From Alitta virens (lineage: Eukaryota; Annelida; Polychaeta; Phyllodocida; Nereididae), in contig OW028579.1 in the NCBI GenBank assembly GCA_932294295.1, forward strand, positions 33,429,250-33,493,249: 64,000 nucleotides of DNA, read 5' to 3'. The notes under the pieces were generated by a model. That model ran no database searches. It saw nothing but the letters and a program-made list of their open reading frames with translations, and was not told where the DNA came from. The position numbers were made by a program, and so were the translations under genes. Below, piece by piece: positions 62,790 to 64,000 of the stretch (the first letter of the stretch is position 1; each line of letters opens with the position of its first letter).

Positions 62790-63892
62790 TCATAGCTCCC
62801 ACAACAAGTACAAAAAAAGAAATGCTGCAAGACCTGCAAAAAGCAAAGTTTTAGTCTGTTAATTATATATTTTATTCAGTATATTTTTGCTATATTTTTA
62901 ATGGTGACAATTATTTTGGAGTTACTTACATGATGCTTTTATGTAAATAAATTTCAGGCCTTAGTGCCTTAGTGGTTGAAAAGGGCATAATGACCTTATC
63001 ACTGAGGTTAATTATCATTAATTGGGTCATTGTCTGTTGGGTAATATTTCCCTTTTAGAACCAATACAGTTTTTCACTACGTAATGGACTATTTAATTTA
63101 GGGCTGTTCCATAAAACTGGAGAGGGGTGGGCAGGAAGGTTTTTCAGAAATTAGGAGGACCAAACATTTGACTAGCTTTTTAAACTTATATATTATATAT
63201 GTTAAGTATGGACAAAAACGGGTGCAGGGAGGGAGATGGGATTCTGAATTTTTTCCAGTTTACCACCCCCTACACTTTTAAATGAACCACCCTTAGCTAC
63301 TTATGTGACTTGTAAGAATCTTACAAGTCAGTAAGATTACCCATCCCTGGAACCTTGCACTTGCCTTGACACTGATTGATGGTATTTCATTTGTATGCAA
63401 TGCCAGTACTCTTTTAAGATTTTAAACTTTTTGTGTGCTAGTTAGATTAAGCCCATCGATCACTTACTGATTTGAATTTGCATGCTGCTAGATGTAGGGC
63501 ATTCTGAAAGAAGAGAAAAGTGATAGTGTCAGTTTGATACGGTTAAAAAACAACCTGCAATCCGCTTTATTTTATGCTCAGTCGAGCGGAGTCCCAAGAT
63601 CAAGCTTGTACTCAACAGCGTATAAATTTACTTTTATATATACATTTAGCCAGGATTAAAAGTAGTCACATACCTTTAGTTTGATCGGTGATGAAAAAAG
63701 CGGTGTGATTGAGGCACACTTCAGTGATTTTTGCATCTATCATGTTCATGTGGGCAGTGCTTAATGTGGGGCGTCGGCTCCAAACCCAGCTGTCTTCTTT
63801 GATACATCTTCCATTTTTAATTTCCCTGCAACCCCAGACCAATGCGTAGTTGTCGTAATCTGTGAGGACAATCCAATAGTCGCTTCTCAAGG
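62790..63892 (-). CDS. Apolipoprotein D / Lazarillo-like lipocalin, C-terminal exons (5' end beyond window)
   Basis: Three minus-strand exons, 63674-63892, 63468-63503 and 62790-62833, join at phases 1 and 1; the first enters at phase 1 from an exon outside the window. SDYWIVLTDYDNYALVWGC is the conserved lipocalin strand G-H block (TDYxxYAxxxxC), and SWVWSRRPTLS corresponds to the ApoD-type W-x-L-x-R-x-P-T-L motif. After the barrel come ECPTSSS and a final hydrophobic run, SLAAFLFLYLLWEL, then the stop. Small residues followed by a hydrophobic C-terminus look like a GPI-attachment signal, as known for grasshopper Lazarillo. Lipocalins of this group bind hydrophobic ligands outside the cell. 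Confidence 0.82.
63101..63292. mobile_element. PIF/Harbinger-type MITE, family 2 copy B
   Basis: Ends GGGCTGTTCCATAA and AAATGAACCACCC are flanked by TTA (63098-63100, 63293-63295). It is related to 58001-58175 and lies in a lipocalin intron. A related G-rich interior is also seen near 57045-57200. Confidence 0.72.
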
Positions 63893-64000
63893 CTGAAATT
63901 ATATTATATTGAAATTCTTTTACAGACGCTCTATCTGGTAATTACATTGTGGATGGTATTGAAATGATATTATTGATGCATTCTCAATTTGGTAATTACA

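Overview
The window is animal nuclear DNA: AT-rich, with spliced genes, GT-AG introns, AATAAA signals and many fossil transposons. Protein similarity to fly and vertebrate families, together with DIRS, PIF/Harbinger, tRNA-SINE and mariner-type repeats, suggests a marine invertebrate. I could not place it in a phylum; an echinoderm or other invertebrate deuterostome is only a guess. Exon models were built by hand, joining GT-AG sites so that reading phase is kept throughout.

Layout. (1) About 1.4-37 kb, minus strand: the 5' two-thirds of a class VII unconventional myosin (MYO7A type). It covers a complete motor, five IQ motifs, a charged helix and the start of the first MyTH4 domain, 1087 residues in this window; the rest of the tail lies beyond the left edge. 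Two alternative first coding exons (32.27 kb and 22.87 kb) both splice in phase to the same exon 2. A deleted DIRS retrotransposon of about 3.5 kb sits in one intron. (2) 37.2-42.5 kb: intergenic, with a broken PIF/Harbinger transposon (transposase and MADF-like partner) and MITEs. (3) 42.5-54.4 kb, plus strand: a small rhodanese (thiosulfate sulfurtransferase-like) gene with a probable mitochondrial presequence. It has two homologous exons with identical flanking phases that cannot both be used. One carries the catalytic Cys motif and the other has lost it. (4) 55.0-61.2 kb, plus strand: a complete ten-exon S28 serine carboxypeptidase (PRSS16/K12H4.7-like, 495 residues) with signal peptide and Ser-Asp-His triad. 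(5) 62.67 kb to the right edge, minus strand: the 3' exons of an apolipoprotein D/Lazarillo-like lipocalin with a GPI-signal-like tail.

The four genes show no operon-like or pathway link. The most interesting signal is the rhodanese locus, which appears built to swap an active for a catalytically dead half-domain. An inverted pair of related MITEs flanks the dead exon. The remaining novelty lies in the mobile elements: a DIRS relic that keeps its internal complementary region, two MITE families with TTA target duplications, SINEs with clear target-site duplications, and a MITE inserted 4 nt past a splice donor.
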